DNA of 54,415 bases, from NCBI GenBank assembly GCA_030527185.1, contig JAUNBF010000021.1, positions 1-54,415 of the forward strand. The letters run 5' to 3'. The notes below the pieces were generated by a model. That model had not been told where the DNA came from and ran no database searches. It saw only the letters and a list, made by a program, of their open reading frames with translations. Shown one piece after another: positions 17,790-26,788 of the stretch. Every line of letters begins with the position of its first letter. Within the stretch, counting starts at the first letter, position 1. This DNA is from Planctomycetia bacterium (GTDB lineage: Bacteria > Planctomycetota > Planctomycetia > Pirellulales > Thermoguttaceae). A program made the translations under genes and the position numbers.

Positions 17790-18932
17790 TCACAACTTGT
17801 CGGGGTCTTCCCAATCCAGTCCCAGGTCAAACATCTGGAAAGAGTGTGTCAAAGCGCCCACGCTAATCCGTTCCACGCCGGTTTCCGCCACACGCTGAAT
17901 CGTGTTCAATGTAATGCCGCCCGATGCTTCCAGTTCAATCCACGGTTTTCGCTCATTTCGCAGCAGCACCGCCTGACGCATTAAATCGACCGACATGTTG
18001 TCGAGCATGATAATATCCGGGTCGGCAGACAAAACGGACTCAAATTGTTGAAATGTATCGACTTCCACTTCCACAATCACTTCTTTGGCGGGAAAATTCA
18101 TCGCCGGTTCACGCGGAACTTCGCCATGTTGTTTGCGAGCCTGCTCAATGATATAGCCTGGCGTTTTGGCAATAATGGAGCTGAGCATCGTCGAACCGGT
18201 TGCCTCCGCCACAGCGGCAATCAACGCGGAACGCATTTTCCGTATCGACGGCGAACAGTCCCGGCACTGCACTGGCGGACGAGGTCCCAGTTCATCCTGT
18301 TGTGTCAAAAACGCTCGCACCTGACGCACCGCTTCCGCAGGGTTGTACTCCAGCGCCCCCAGTCCCGCACGTCCAGCGGCCAAAGCCAGATGATTGTCCT
18401 TAATCAGAATCGCGTCGTAAAGTCCCGAACGGTGGTTTTTGGCACCGCCGCACTGCACCGCGTATTTCTCCAAAAGTCGCCAGCCGGGAGTCGTTTTCCG
18501 CGTGTCGTACACCGCCGCTCCTGAACCGGCAATGGCCTGCACGTACAAGTCGGTTGTCGAGGCAATCCCGGAAAGACGTGCGAGAAAATTCAAAATCAGA
18601 CGCTCCACCTGCATCAGGCCTCGCGCAGGCCCGCGCAACGTGCCAATTTTCGCTCCACGGCCAATCCGAACACCATCCGCCACCCACGGTTTCCACGTTA
18701 CCTCAGGACAGAGAACCTCCAAAATCACTGGCACGGTTGGCATTCCCGCAAGGATTCCCTCCGAACGCGAAATCACCGAGGCACAACCTTTGGCACGCTC
18801 AGGAATCAGCGCCAGGGAGGTCAAATCCCCAATCGATTCCACATCTTCCCGAATCGCCTGCTCCAAAATATTACGAAAGTCATCTTCTACCGCCTGACAC
18901 CAGGTGATTTTCTGGAAATCTCTTTTCGACAT
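17790..18932 (-). CDS. nadC: nicotinate-nucleotide pyrophosphorylase with insertion
   Basis: Makes nicotinate mononucleotide from quinolinate and PRPP in NAD synthesis. The ATG at 18932 follows GGAAGGG and gives 380 residues, about 90 more than usual. Family motifs are present: EDVESIGDLTS, RLILNFLARLSGIAS, DTRKTTPGWRLLEKYAVQCGGAKNHRSGLYDAILIKDNH (about 143-181) and VEVEVDTFQQFESVLSADPDIIMLDNM. Between the KDNH loop and the EVEV strand an extra segment of about 75 residues (208-283) includes a CRDC pair and a helical stretch. A -10 TATAAT lies at 19034-19039 on the minus strand. Confidence 0.92.
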   Translation of the reverse strand: MSKRDFQKITWCQAVEDDFRNILEQAIREDVESIGDLTSLALIPERAKGCASVISRSEGILAGMPTVPVILEVLCPEVTWKPWVADGVRIGRGAKIGTLRGPARGLMQVERLILNFLARLSGIASTTDLYVQAIAGSGAAVYDTRKTTPGWRLLEKYAVQCGGAKNHRSGLYDAILIKDNHLALAAGRAGLGALEYNPAEAVRQVRAFLTQQDELGPRPPVQCRDCSPSIRKMRSALIAAVAEATGSTMLSSIIAKTPGYIIEQARKQHGEVPREPAMNFPAKEVIVEVEVDTFQQFESVLSADPDIIMLDNMSVDLMRQAVLLRNERKPWIELEASGGITLNTIQRVAETGVERISVGALTHSFQMFDLGLDWEDPDKL

Positions 18933-19033
18933 TCCAAACCCTTCCTTACCACACTTCTTTTTACCATCATCGACAAGAGAGGTCTGTGAAAACCACCCCC
19001 GAACCCTCCCCCAAACTATCTCTGGAACCATTC

Positions 19034-19039
19034 ATTATA
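19034..19039 (-). promoter_or_regulatory. -10 element for nadC
   Basis: TATAAT on the minus strand, about 100 bases before the nadC start. No convincing -35 at the right spacing. Confidence 0.4.
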
Positions 19040-19125
19040 CTGGAAATCTCCGTTTCTTGTAGGGGCGGTACTGGAATTGTAAATAATTAATGATTAATGG
19101 ATTAATGATTAATGGAGTGGGGAAC

Positions 19126-19199
19126 GGGAAACGGGCAGGAAGAGGCGACTTGTCGCCCAGAACGACGGGAAACGGGCAGGAAGAGGCGACTTGTCGCCC
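19126..19199. repeat. tandem 33-base repeat with hairpins
   Basis: Two identical 33-base units (19126-19158 and 19167-19199; period 41) each contain GGCGAC-TT-GTCGCC, a perfect 6-base-pair stem. They lie in the 341-base spacer between the nadC start and the mnmA end, after a run of ATTAATGATTAATGG words at about 19087-19115. Nothing else is seen in that spacer besides the nadC promoter. Confidence 0.85.
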
Positions 19200-19273
19200 G
19201 GACAGCTTACGGTTCTTTGCTATATTGCACGACCAGCCGCCAACGAGCGGCGGGAAAAGAGAGTAAAAGGTTA

Positions 19274-20362
19274 CTATACGATTGGCAGCGGCAGCTTGCC
19301 GCAGAGCCAGGCGCCGCCGAGGAGGTGGTCGCCGTCGTAGCAGACTGCGGCTTGGCCGGGAGCAATTCCGTAAAGGGGGGATTGGAGACGTGCCTGGAAA
19401 CAGCCACCGGGTAGTGGGGTGACTTCGGCCTGCACGGCGGGGGTGCGGTAGCGGATTTTTATCTGGCAGGAAAAAGGCTTCTCCGGCGTTGGAATGAGCC
19501 AGTTCGCTTGCGTGGCAACCAAATCCTGACAGGCCAATTCCTCATGCGTTCCCAATAAAACCTCTCCAGTTTCCGCGTCCAACCGAAGCACGTAATGCGG
19601 TTCCCGAAATGCCAGTCGAAGACCTTTCCGTTGGCCGATGGTGTAACGTTCCAACCCCTCGTGCGGCCCCAGGTCTTGTCCCGAAGTGGTGACGAAATGC
19701 CCGGTTGTGGAAGGATATTTCCCGGTTTTCTGAAAAACGTAGTCCCGCACAAACTGTGCATGATCGTCGTTCGGCACAAAACAAATTTCCTGGCTATCTT
19801 TTTTGCCCGCGACATGCAGTCCCATCTCCTCCGCCAGCTGCCGAATCTCCGTTTTGTGAAACTCGCCGACGGGAAATAGGAGGTGATTCAGATACCGCGG
19901 CTGGATTCGGTGCAGGACATACGACTGGTCTTTCGTCGCGTCCACACCCCGAAAAATCTTGCCATCGCGAATTCGGGCATAATGCCCCGTGGCTACTTTT
20001 TTCGCCCCAATGCTCTTGGCAAAATCGAACAACTTCCCAAATTTCAGCTTGGCGTTGCACACAATACACGGATTGGGCGTTCGGCAATGAAGGTATTCAT
20101 CCACAAAATATTCCACAATCTGCGTAAATTCCTCATGAAAGTCGAGAATGTGGAGTGGAATTCCATAGCGATCGGCCACTTTTTGCGCATCGGCAGCATC
20201 TTCCTCACTGCAACAGCCATGTTTCCGGCGGTGTACCTCTTCCGAAAGCTGGATTCCGTGGCGCATGAAGACGCCGACAATCTCCCAACCTTCCCGACGG
20301 AGCAACTCCACCGCCACACTACTGTCCACGCCTCCCGACATGGCCAAAACGACTTTGGACAT
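19274..20362 (-). CDS. mnmA: tRNA-specific 2-thiouridylase MnmA
   Basis: Inserts sulfur at uridine 34 of Lys, Glu and Gln tRNAs. The ATG at 20362 gives 362 residues starting MSKVVLAMSGGVDSSVAVEL with the PP-loop SGGVDSS. The first catalytic cysteine is in NPCIVCNAKLKFG and the second in SQEICFVPNDD; TGHYARI and TIGQRKGLRL are also family motifs. The last residues, CGKLPLPIV, are encoded by a short hairpin (19288-19302) that recurs in an intergenic region at 37011-37030, so a dispersed repeat seems to have replaced the natural C-terminus. A strong promoter lies at 20411-20439. Confidence 0.95.
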   Translation of the reverse strand: MSKVVLAMSGGVDSSVAVELLRREGWEIVGVFMRHGIQLSEEVHRRKHGCCSEEDAADAQKVADRYGIPLHILDFHEEFTQIVEYFVDEYLHCRTPNPCIVCNAKLKFGKLFDFAKSIGAKKVATGHYARIRDGKIFRGVDATKDQSYVLHRIQPRYLNHLLFPVGEFHKTEIRQLAEEMGLHVAGKKDSQEICFVPNDDHAQFVRDYVFQKTGKYPSTTGHFVTTSGQDLGPHEGLERYTIGQRKGLRLAFREPHYVLRLDAETGEVLLGTHEELACQDLVATQANWLIPTPEKPFSCQIKIRYRTPAVQAEVTPLPGGCFQARLQSPLYGIAPGQAAVCYDGDHLLGGAWLCGKLPLPIV

Positions 20363-20410
20363 GATTTTTCCTTCCCGGAACACCTGCCTTTTTCTGAAAA
20401 CGTTCTTTCC

Positions 20411-20439
20411 ACCATAGCACAAACTGCCGTTCCTGTCAA
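20411..20439 (-). promoter_or_regulatory. promoter of mnmA
   Basis: On the minus strand TTGACA (20434-20439) and TATGGT (20411-20416) are separated by 17 bases, about 50 bases before the mnmA start codon. This is a near-ideal sigma70 promoter. Confidence 0.75.
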
Positions 20440-20571
20440 TGACCAACCACTTTTCCGCAAATGCACGTTTTCAGGCCAAAATTCATGGATTTTTTTCCGA
20501 GGATTGACTTTTTTTCCCAATCGTGTTTAATAGGATGGTGTTTTATTTGCGTTTGAAAGGAATTCCTGTCC

Positions 20572-21051
20572 ATGAAAATTACGGAAGAAGAAGTTCATGC
20601 CCACTTCATGCGGGAAGCACTCCAGGAAGCGGAGTATGCTTTTCGCGAAGATGAGGTTCCGGTCGGGGCAGTCATTGTCCATCAGGGACGTGTCATTGCC
20701 CGCGCTCATAATCAGAGGGAACAACTCAAAGACCCCACCGCCCATGCGGAAATGCTTGCCATCACCCAGGCCGCCGCGTCGGTGGGGAGCTGGCGTTTGG
20801 ACGAGACGATTCTTTATGTCACGCTGGAACCGTGTCCGATGTGTGCCGGCGCGATTCTGCAAGCCCGCATTCCCGTTGTGGTTTACGGTGCTGCCGACGC
20901 CAAAGCAGGTGCGGTCGAGACGCTTTATACCCTCCTGAACGATTCCCGGCTCAACCACCGTTGCCACGTTTTTTCCGGCGTTCTGGCAGAATCGTGCGGA
21001 AACATCCTCTCCCGATTCTTTCAGGAAAAACGTCGGCTCGGCAAGAAGTAA
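20572..21051 (+). CDS. tadA: tRNA-specific adenosine deaminase
   Basis: Converts adenosine 34 to inosine in tRNA-Arg. A 159-residue protein with the zinc-deaminase signature: HAEM (His and catalytic Glu) and [10 protein letters not shown] (two zinc cysteines). [19 protein letters not shown] and [12 protein letters not shown] are typical of TadA rather than of cytosine or guanine deaminases. The ATG follows GAAAGG. It is transcribed divergently from mnmA, another anticodon-modifying gene, and rsmE follows 25 bases after its stop. Confidence 0.94.
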   Translation: MKITEEEVHAHFMREALQEAEYAFREDEVPVGAVIVHQGRVIARAHNQREQLKDPTAHAEMLAITQAAASVGSWRLDETILYVTLEPCPMCAGAILQARIPVVVYGAADAKAGAVETLYTLLNDSRLNHRCHVFSGVLAESCGNILSRFFQEKRRLGKK

Positions 21052-21076
21052 CCCCCCTGTTTTCAAGGACTTTCGT

Positions 21077-21817
21077 ATGGCTTACCGCTACTTTTCCAAC
21101 CAGCCTCTTCCCCAGGAATTTTCAGAAGGACGGGTTGTTACGCTCGATGGCGAGGAAGCGCATCACCTCCTCCATGTCATGCGTGCCCGCCAGGGAGCCC
21201 CGGTTATTCTCTTTGATGGACGGGGGGCGGAATGGGAAACAACCATCCAATCGACCGGGAAAAAAGAACTGACACTCCAACTCCTTCGTTGCAGCGTCAT
21301 TTCCCGCGAATCGTCCTGTTACCTCGCCCTTGCCGTCGCTCTTCCGAAAGGGGAACGGCAAAAGTGGATGGTCGAAAAACTTGTCGAACTGGGAACGGCC
21401 GAGTGGATTCCTCTCGAAACGGAACGTTCCGTGGCTAAAATCGGGGATTCCGTCACCCGACGGCTCGAACGGTGCGTCATCGAAGCGTCGAAACAATGTG
21501 GACGCAATACGCTCATGAAAATTGCCGACGCGGAAAAGACGCCAACATTCTGGGATTCTGCCGTTCCCCATCGTTTTTCACGAAAAATCATCGCTCACCC
21601 GGAGGGAAAACGTCTGGCGGAAATCGACGTTGCCGATTCGCTGCTTGCCGCCATTGGCCCGGAAGGAGGGTTTTCCGACGCAGAGGTGGAGGCAGCGCAA
21701 ACTCATGGCTGGATTCCCGTTTCGCTTGGAGAACGAATCCTGCGAACCGAAACTGCCGCGATAACCCTGGCGGCAATAACGTGTACCCTCTTCCCAAGCC
21801 ATACGACCGCAAAATAA
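21077..21817 (+). CDS. rsmE: 16S rRNA (uracil1498-N3)-methyltransferase
   Basis: SPOUT-class RNA methyltransferase of 246 residues. The N-terminal PUA-like part contains EEAHHLLHVMRARQGAPVILFDGRG. The C-terminal knot has the SAM-binding signature AAIGPEGGFSDAEVEAA and LGERILRTETAAI, characteristic of RsmE. The gene probably shares a transcript with tadA. It converges on yidC with a gap of only 39 bases, with no obvious terminator between. Confidence 0.94.
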   Translation: MAYRYFSNQPLPQEFSEGRVVTLDGEEAHHLLHVMRARQGAPVILFDGRGAEWETTIQSTGKKELTLQLLRCSVISRESSCYLALAVALPKGERQKWMVEKLVELGTAEWIPLETERSVAKIGDSVTRRLERCVIEASKQCGRNTLMKIADAEKTPTFWDSAVPHRFSRKIIAHPEGKRLAEIDVADSLLAAIGPEGGFSDAEVEAAQTHGWIPVSLGERILRTETAAITLAAITCTLFPSHTTAK

Positions 21818-21856
21818 AAGGCACGGCCACCCAAAATCTTCGGACACGACGCGGGA

Positions 21857-24283
21857 CTACTTGCGTTTCCGCCGTCGGTTTCGCTCCATGGGCGTTTCCT
21901 TCACTTCCTGTTTTTGTCCGGCCAAACGGGCTATTTTCTGCGAAAAACTCTCCTTCTTTTCGACTGGTCGGGCGGAAATGTCCACCACGCCGGGAACGGT
22001 TTCCAAATGCTCCACTTTGGGCATGAGTTGTCGCTCCGCCAATCCCCAGAGACTTGAAATGATGAAGTAAATACAGAGTCCGCTGGGAACCTTGAAAAAG
22101 ACAAATCCCATGAAAATCATCATGTATTTCATGATATTCTGCTGCATCCGTGCCTGATCATCCAGGGCGGGCGGCATGAACATTTTCTGCTGGGCAATGA
22201 AAATCGCGATCGTCAAAATCGGCAGAAGATTCAAATACGGGCCCAAACCAAAGAAGCCGTAACCGGTGCTGATGGTCGTCCACACGTAGTCCGTCCAGTT
22301 GAAAAGCATGTCCGGGGCAGCCAGGTTGGAACAGAATCGAATCGCCTCGGAGAAAAGCGGTGCCTGCCGTAACTCCACGTCCACCAACAGGCTACGGTAC
22401 AGCGCAATGAAAATCGGAAGCTGGATGAACATCACCCAGCAGCCGGTCATGGGGTTGTAGTTGTGCTTGCGGAAAAGTTCCATCTGGGCACGTTGCCGTT
22501 CCATCGGGTCTTCAAACTTTTCCTGGATTTTCTTCATCTCCGGCTGCAATTTCTGCATGATCAAAGCCCCCATCACCTGTTTTTTACTCAACGGGAACAT
22601 CAGCACCCGCACGAGAATTGTCAGGAGGATAATCGCAATACCGTAGTTGCCGACGAAAGAGTAGAAAAAGTGCAAAATTCCCGAAAGGAGTACCGCAATC
22701 CACGAAAACCAGCCGTAATAAACCACATTGTCGAGCGAATATTGCGACAGCAGTTCCGGGCGTTTGGGGCCGAGGAAAATCGTAAATTCCTGCGACGCAC
22801 TTTCCCCCGGCTGGAGCGTTTTTTCGTTGCAACGCACCCGGCAGGAGGTGTTTGTCGTGATGACCCACGGATCGGGCACGTTGCCGCTGCGCAGCGTGGT
22901 GTATTGTTTGATTCCCGCGTTTCCCGCATCCGCCGAGGGAATCAGAATGCTGGAAAAATATTGAGCATCCACCCCCAGATACTTCACCGGACGGGTTTCG
23001 TTCAGTTCATAAACGCCCCAGTTCCCCTTCGCAATATCGGTGCAGGCCACGGTGGTAGGTGTGCTGGCATCGGCAAAACCAATGATAATATCGCGGATTC
23101 CGACCATCTGGAACCATTTTCGGGAGACTTTGGAGCAAAACCAATACCCTTCCGTCGGCAGGCCGTTGGGACCATCTTGCTGAATGGCGAGCGACCGTTC
23201 CATCGTGCCGATATTTTTGACTTGAATTTGAAACGTCAGGTGATACGACCTGTAAATTTCGTTTTCCCGCTCCTGTTCCGGCGTTTGGGCAAGGGTGTAC
23301 GTCTTGCGAATCTCCAGGCCGTAATGCGGAATCCGGTGCAGGAACGTCACGCTCTCTTCCGTGCGGGATTCCACTTCCCAACAACGGCTGCGCATCGCAA
23401 TTCCCGGCAACTCCAGATTCAGATAGTTTTGCAGTCCTTCCGCGTCCGTCGTCGCAATCCGATCGCCGATTTCTGCGTGCGGGCTGTCGAGCGACAATTT
23501 GCCGAACTTGCTGAGCGTCGTCAGGAATGAAAGCGGGTCGCCATTTTCCGGACGGATGATTTCCGCTGGCTCACGAGTCAAAACGACGGGAATCTTCTCT
23601 TCCTTTTCACTTCCCGCACGCAACACACCCAATGTTACTTCCGTTCCCGGTTTCCGACAACGCACTACTTCCCGAAGTTGTGAAAATGTAAAGACTTCCG
23701 TCTCCTCCACCCGCAAAATCCGGTCGCCGACCCGCAATCCGGCTTGTCGCGCGGGGGTTCCCTGTCCCACGACCTGCACCAGCACACCGACGTTCTCCGC
23801 CGCCTGCATTTCTTCCGCCAAATCCTGCGGCTCTTTTTGAATATTCAGCACGCCGAGATAGCCACCCTTAAAATCCGGGCCGCTGCTCATACTTTCCAGC
23901 CGTTTTTCATTCATTTCCACGCACGCCACGGCTGCTCCCCGATTCGTCAGCGTCACAAGCATCCGATACGGACTCTTCGCGTCTGCCGAGCCAAGCGTGA
24001 GAATCTCTTCCGCCGGTTCTTCCACAGCAACAGGTTCCGCAGGTTTTTCACTCTCCACCGGCACAGTCGCCTGCGGTTCGACAGGTTCCAATTCCTGAGA
24101 CTGGATTTTCTCCTCCACCTGGACAATCGAGTCCGTCTCTTTCTTCCCACCCTGTTCCGGCGGGAAAAAAGTCTTCATGATGTAATAGTTGAAAAACAAC
24201 AGGCAGATGAAGATGATCAAAAATTGGGTCATCGAAGCCTTGGGCTGCGGTTGTTGTCCAGGGCGAGGTGTAGGATTGGCCAT
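21857..24283 (-). CDS. yidC: membrane protein insertase YidC with PDZ-like insertion
   Basis: Inserts and folds inner-membrane proteins. 808 residues, far longer than the usual 540-600. First membrane segment at about 19-40 (TQFLIIFICLLFFNYYIMK), a Glu/Pro-rich linker (about 50-95), then the periplasmic domain. Within it, residues of about 163-236 look like a PDZ domain (ENVGVLVQVVGQGTPARQAG, LRVGDRILRVEETEV). The C-terminal insertase core is intact: NYGIAIILLTILVRVLMFPL, the MKKIQEKF coiled helices, NPMTGCWVMFIQLPIFIALY and the last helices near VPSGLCIYFIISSLWG. It ends with a basic tail (MERNRRRKRK), common when YidC helps bind ribosomes. Confidence 0.95.
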   Translation of the reverse strand: MANPTPRPGQQPQPKASMTQFLIIFICLLFFNYYIMKTFFPPEQGGKKETDSIVQVEEKIQSQELEPVEPQATVPVESEKPAEPVAVEEPAEEILTLGSADAKSPYRMLVTLTNRGAAVACVEMNEKRLESMSSGPDFKGGYLGVLNIQKEPQDLAEEMQAAENVGVLVQVVGQGTPARQAGLRVGDRILRVEETEVFTFSQLREVVRCRKPGTEVTLGVLRAGSEKEEKIPVVLTREPAEIIRPENGDPLSFLTTLSKFGKLSLDSPHAEIGDRIATTDAEGLQNYLNLELPGIAMRSRCWEVESRTEESVTFLHRIPHYGLEIRKTYTLAQTPEQERENEIYRSYHLTFQIQVKNIGTMERSLAIQQDGPNGLPTEGYWFCSKVSRKWFQMVGIRDIIIGFADASTPTTVACTDIAKGNWGVYELNETRPVKYLGVDAQYFSSILIPSADAGNAGIKQYTTLRSGNVPDPWVITTNTSCRVRCNEKTLQPGESASQEFTIFLGPKRPELLSQYSLDNVVYYGWFSWIAVLLSGILHFFYSFVGNYGIAIILLTILVRVLMFPLSKKQVMGALIMQKLQPEMKKIQEKFEDPMERQRAQMELFRKHNYNPMTGCWVMFIQLPIFIALYRSLLVDVELRQAPLFSEAIRFCSNLAAPDMLFNWTDYVWTTISTGYGFFGLGPYLNLLPILTIAIFIAQQKMFMPPALDDQARMQQNIMKYMMIFMGFVFFKVPSGLCIYFIISSLWGLAERQLMPKVEHLETVPGVVDISARPVEKKESFSQKIARLAGQKQEVKETPMERNRRRKRK

Positions 24284-24399
24284 AAGTCGGTTTCTGTAAG
24301 GATTGCGTTAAGGGTTCTTAAAAAAGTGGAAGCAACAGGTTAACAGGTTGGAAAATAAAAACACTATTTGAAAAAGTCTCTCGGCCAGGTGTTGCGTGG

Positions 24400-24460
24400 C
24401 TTGCGCCAAGGCGATAGCCGCTTTCCCGTCAAGATTTCCACCGCCCGGTGCGATAGCACC
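24400..24460 (-). repeat. dispersed hairpin element between yidC and the phosphoesterase
   Basis: 24400-24437 is the inverted copy (one mismatch in 38) of the element at 11033-11070. It is followed by GGTGC-GATA-GCACC at 24447-24460. Related short hairpins occur at 36873-37144. Confidence 0.75.
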
Positions 24461-24520
24461 AAGTCGCTGCCGGTCGTACCAGCTCCAAAGACTTTTGTTC
24501 TAATTATTCACAGGGCAAAC

Positions 24521-25285
24521 TCAACGTCCGGTACGAAGCCGCTCTGCCAGGAAATTGTCCAATTGTGGAATGGCGGCGATTTTCTCGATCGCTTTCTCGA
24601 CGGGATACTCCACACGACGGTACGTCAGGAGGATTCGCTGTGGCTCAATCTCCAAAATAACGTAACAGGCTCGCGGGTCGCTGTCGCGCGGTTGCCCAAC
24701 AGAACCGACGTTGATGAGAAGTTTGCCTTCCTGAGGCAGTTCTTTTTCGTAAGAAAACTCTTCGGGAGAGTAAAATTTGTAGTTTTCCGTGAAAACTCCA
24801 GGCACATGCGTATGCCCCTGGAACGAAAATCGGGTGATTAGGTTGAATTGGGCTTCCAATTTGCGAGGATTGTAAATATCTTCCGGGAAAATGTACTCGT
24901 TCAGAGGATTTCGCGGCGAACCGTGTACAAAGAGCATTTCATTCTCCACATCTCGATACATCCGAGGACGCTCATTGAGAAAATCCCACCGTTCATCCCG
25001 GCGTGGCGAGGGACGCTCCAGTTGGTCGCGAGTCCAGTAAATGGCCTGTTCCGCACTTCCATTAAAACCTTCCGGGTCGAACAACGCCCCCTGGTCATGA
25101 TTGCCCAGCAGGCAGACATGACAATGTGCCTGAACTTCATCCAGACATTCTCCCGGGTTTGCCCCATATCCCACCACATCCCCCAGGCAGAAGATTTCGT
25201 CCACCTCCTGTTGTTGGATATCCTGAAGGACGGCTTGAAGTGCCTCAAGATTGCTGTGCACATCACTAAAAATCGCTCGTTTCAC
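24521..25285 (-). CDS. metallophosphoesterase family protein
   Basis: Calcineurin-like phosphoesterase, 254 residues from a GTG at 25285 preceded by AAGGAAG at good spacing; the frame continues upstream to 25327 but without a ribosome-binding site. Metal-ligand blocks are complete and in order: FSDVHSNLEAL, LGDVVGYGANPGEC, LLGNHD, FVHGSPRNP, GHTHVPG, and NVGSVGQPRD at the end. This subgroup resembles YfcE- and ApaH-like enzymes acting on phosphodiesters or nucleotides; the substrate cannot be told from sequence. Confidence 0.88.
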   Translation of the reverse strand: MKRAIFSDVHSNLEALQAVLQDIQQQEVDEIFCLGDVVGYGANPGECLDEVQAHCHVCLLGNHDQGALFDPEGFNGSAEQAIYWTRDQLERPSPRRDERWDFLNERPRMYRDVENEMLFVHGSPRNPLNEYIFPEDIYNPRKLEAQFNLITRFSFQGHTHVPGVFTENYKFYSPEEFSYEKELPQEGKLLINVGSVGQPRDSDPRACYVILEIEPQRILLTYRRVEYPVEKAIEKIAAIPQLDNFLAERLRTGR

Positions 25286-25443
25286 GCTCGGACTTCCTTT
25301 TGATTTTACCGGAAAAACAAAACCCAATCGACCTATTCTCTTCTATTATACAACATTTTTGAGAAAATACAAGGCTTTTCCTTCACAACTAACCAACTTG
25401 AGGTGTCCCTTAAAAAAGTTGGCAGGAAAGAGGACTTTTTCCG
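25286..25443. other. intergenic, no gene seen
   Basis: Left part of the 513-base spacer upstream of the phosphoesterase gene. AT-rich, no convincing promoter pair and no open frame of interest. The rest of the spacer is element R2. Confidence 0.4.
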
Positions 25444-25775
25444 CCAGAACATTTCCCGAATTTGTTTGCCATGTTTGCCATTTTGAAAACATCGGTGGAG
25501 AATTTGGCGGCGTAGGAAAGTTTCCACAAAAGAAGAGGTGAAAACAAAATCTCATCCGCGTCATCCGCAGACAAAAAGGAACGTGCGGAAAAACTTATTT
25601 TAAGGAAGGATTTTCGGATAAACTCAGTAATTTCATCGTCAATGCAAATACCGTATTTTCCACATTTCCGACGTTATTATTTATCCGCAGATTACGCAGA
25701 TATTTCCGTTCCCCATTTTTTCTCGGCGGATATTCCAAACGAGAATTATCACCGAGAAAAAAGAAGACAACGGGC
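25444..25775 (-). mobile_element. MITE-like element R2
   Basis: Inverted copy of the family. The tip reads CAGAACATTTCCCGAATTTG and is followed by the shared blocks TTTGCCATGTTTGCC and GAAAACATCGGTGGAG. The internal TCTGCG-type words are near 25557 and 25683-25700. The far end stops in the CTCGGTGATAATT/CCGAGAAAA hairpin, so one tip is degraded. Confidence 0.6.
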
Positions 25776-25798
25776 CGCGTCCTGCGTTTACGAATATC

Positions 25799-26788
25799 TT
25801 ATGGCATTTCTTTCAGATATTTCCCATAATTTTTCTCCGTAATTCTCTTGGGAGTGAGGATTGGCCCATAAGATTTTTCGTAGTAATTCAATTGAGTAAT
25901 CCAGGTACCTTTCGCAATGCTGAATTTTTCAACGGGTCCCTCAAAAGTCAGGAAAGTGAGCGCTGGCAACGACGAGGCGTTGGGCTTGGTCAGTCGCATA
26001 TCCTTCCCCATAACACTCATATTGACGTCTTTGGCACTGTAAACCCGTAATTTTTCCTGTGCCATCAAGCCCACTTCATTGTACTTCATTTTACCGTCCT
26101 TACTCCAGGCACTCCCGGTAATATTGCGAACGGTTAGATTTTTACCGGAAGTCAAAGTCAGCGACGAATTGGCATTCAACAAAGTTACACTGCCGATACG
26201 CAGATTTTGACCGGAAGGGGTAATCATTCCCAAGCCTCCCCCTTCAGGCAAATCGAAACTGGCATTCCCAGAAACCGCCCCTTTTTTATTCAGAAACAGC
26301 GTCCCTTTGGAGAGCGTGAACGTTTTATCGAGTGATTCACGCAACGTTATTCCTACGCCATTGAGAAAACCTTGATAAGAAGGGTCGAAAGGAAAAACCG
26401 TGACATTCCATTCATCGCCTCGGAACGTGAAACCTTTCCGAATCGTGAAGCCATTCGGGTTGACCAGGAATACCGTTCCGCCAAGGGTCGTTTGATTATC
26501 TTTATAGGACTCTATCGTACCACGAAGGATCGTACGCTTTTTGCTGGTGACGATATTGACGATACCCCACCTATCGTTGTTCACAAATTGGAAGGTCTGA
26601 CCTTTACCAACATCGAAAGAATACCAGTATTTTTGGCTATAATTTGTGTCTATTTTGTCTGCCTTGGAAACATCGAGCAAACGAACCTCCGGCCCGCCTT
26701 TCGTTTCGACAGGCAATTTTCTCGCATTGGCATCCCACGTTCCCATCACAAAAACGAGAGCCACACACCCTATCAGGAATTTTCTCAT
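25799..26788 (-). CDS. secreted protein like a filamentous-haemagglutinin N-terminal domain
   Basis: 329 residues from the ATG at 26788, chosen because GAGGAG lies 6 bases upstream and a clean signal peptide follows (MRKFLIGCVALVFVMGTWDANA). The segment LGGTVFLVNPNGFTIRKGFT strongly resembles the NPNG core of two-partner-secretion (TPS) domains, and later strands (LRIGSVTLLNANSSLTLTSG, NLTVRNITGSAW) suggest a beta-helix. TPS domains normally head very long adhesins exported by a TpsB pore; here the protein ends after the domain and no TpsB gene is nearby. Its coding sequence looks more AT-rich than its neighbours and a repeat adjoins it, which hints at transfer. Confidence 0.65.
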   Translation of the reverse strand: MRKFLIGCVALVFVMGTWDANARKLPVETKGGPEVRLLDVSKADKIDTNYSQKYWYSFDVGKGQTFQFVNNDRWGIVNIVTSKKRTILRGTIESYKDNQTTLGGTVFLVNPNGFTIRKGFTFRGDEWNVTVFPFDPSYQGFLNGVGITLRESLDKTFTLSKGTLFLNKKGAVSGNASFDLPEGGGLGMITPSGQNLRIGSVTLLNANSSLTLTSGKNLTVRNITGSAWSKDGKMKYNEVGLMAQEKLRVYSAKDVNMSVMGKDMRLTKPNASSLPALTFLTFEGPVEKFSIAKGTWITQLNYYEKSYGPILTPKRITEKNYGKYLKEMP

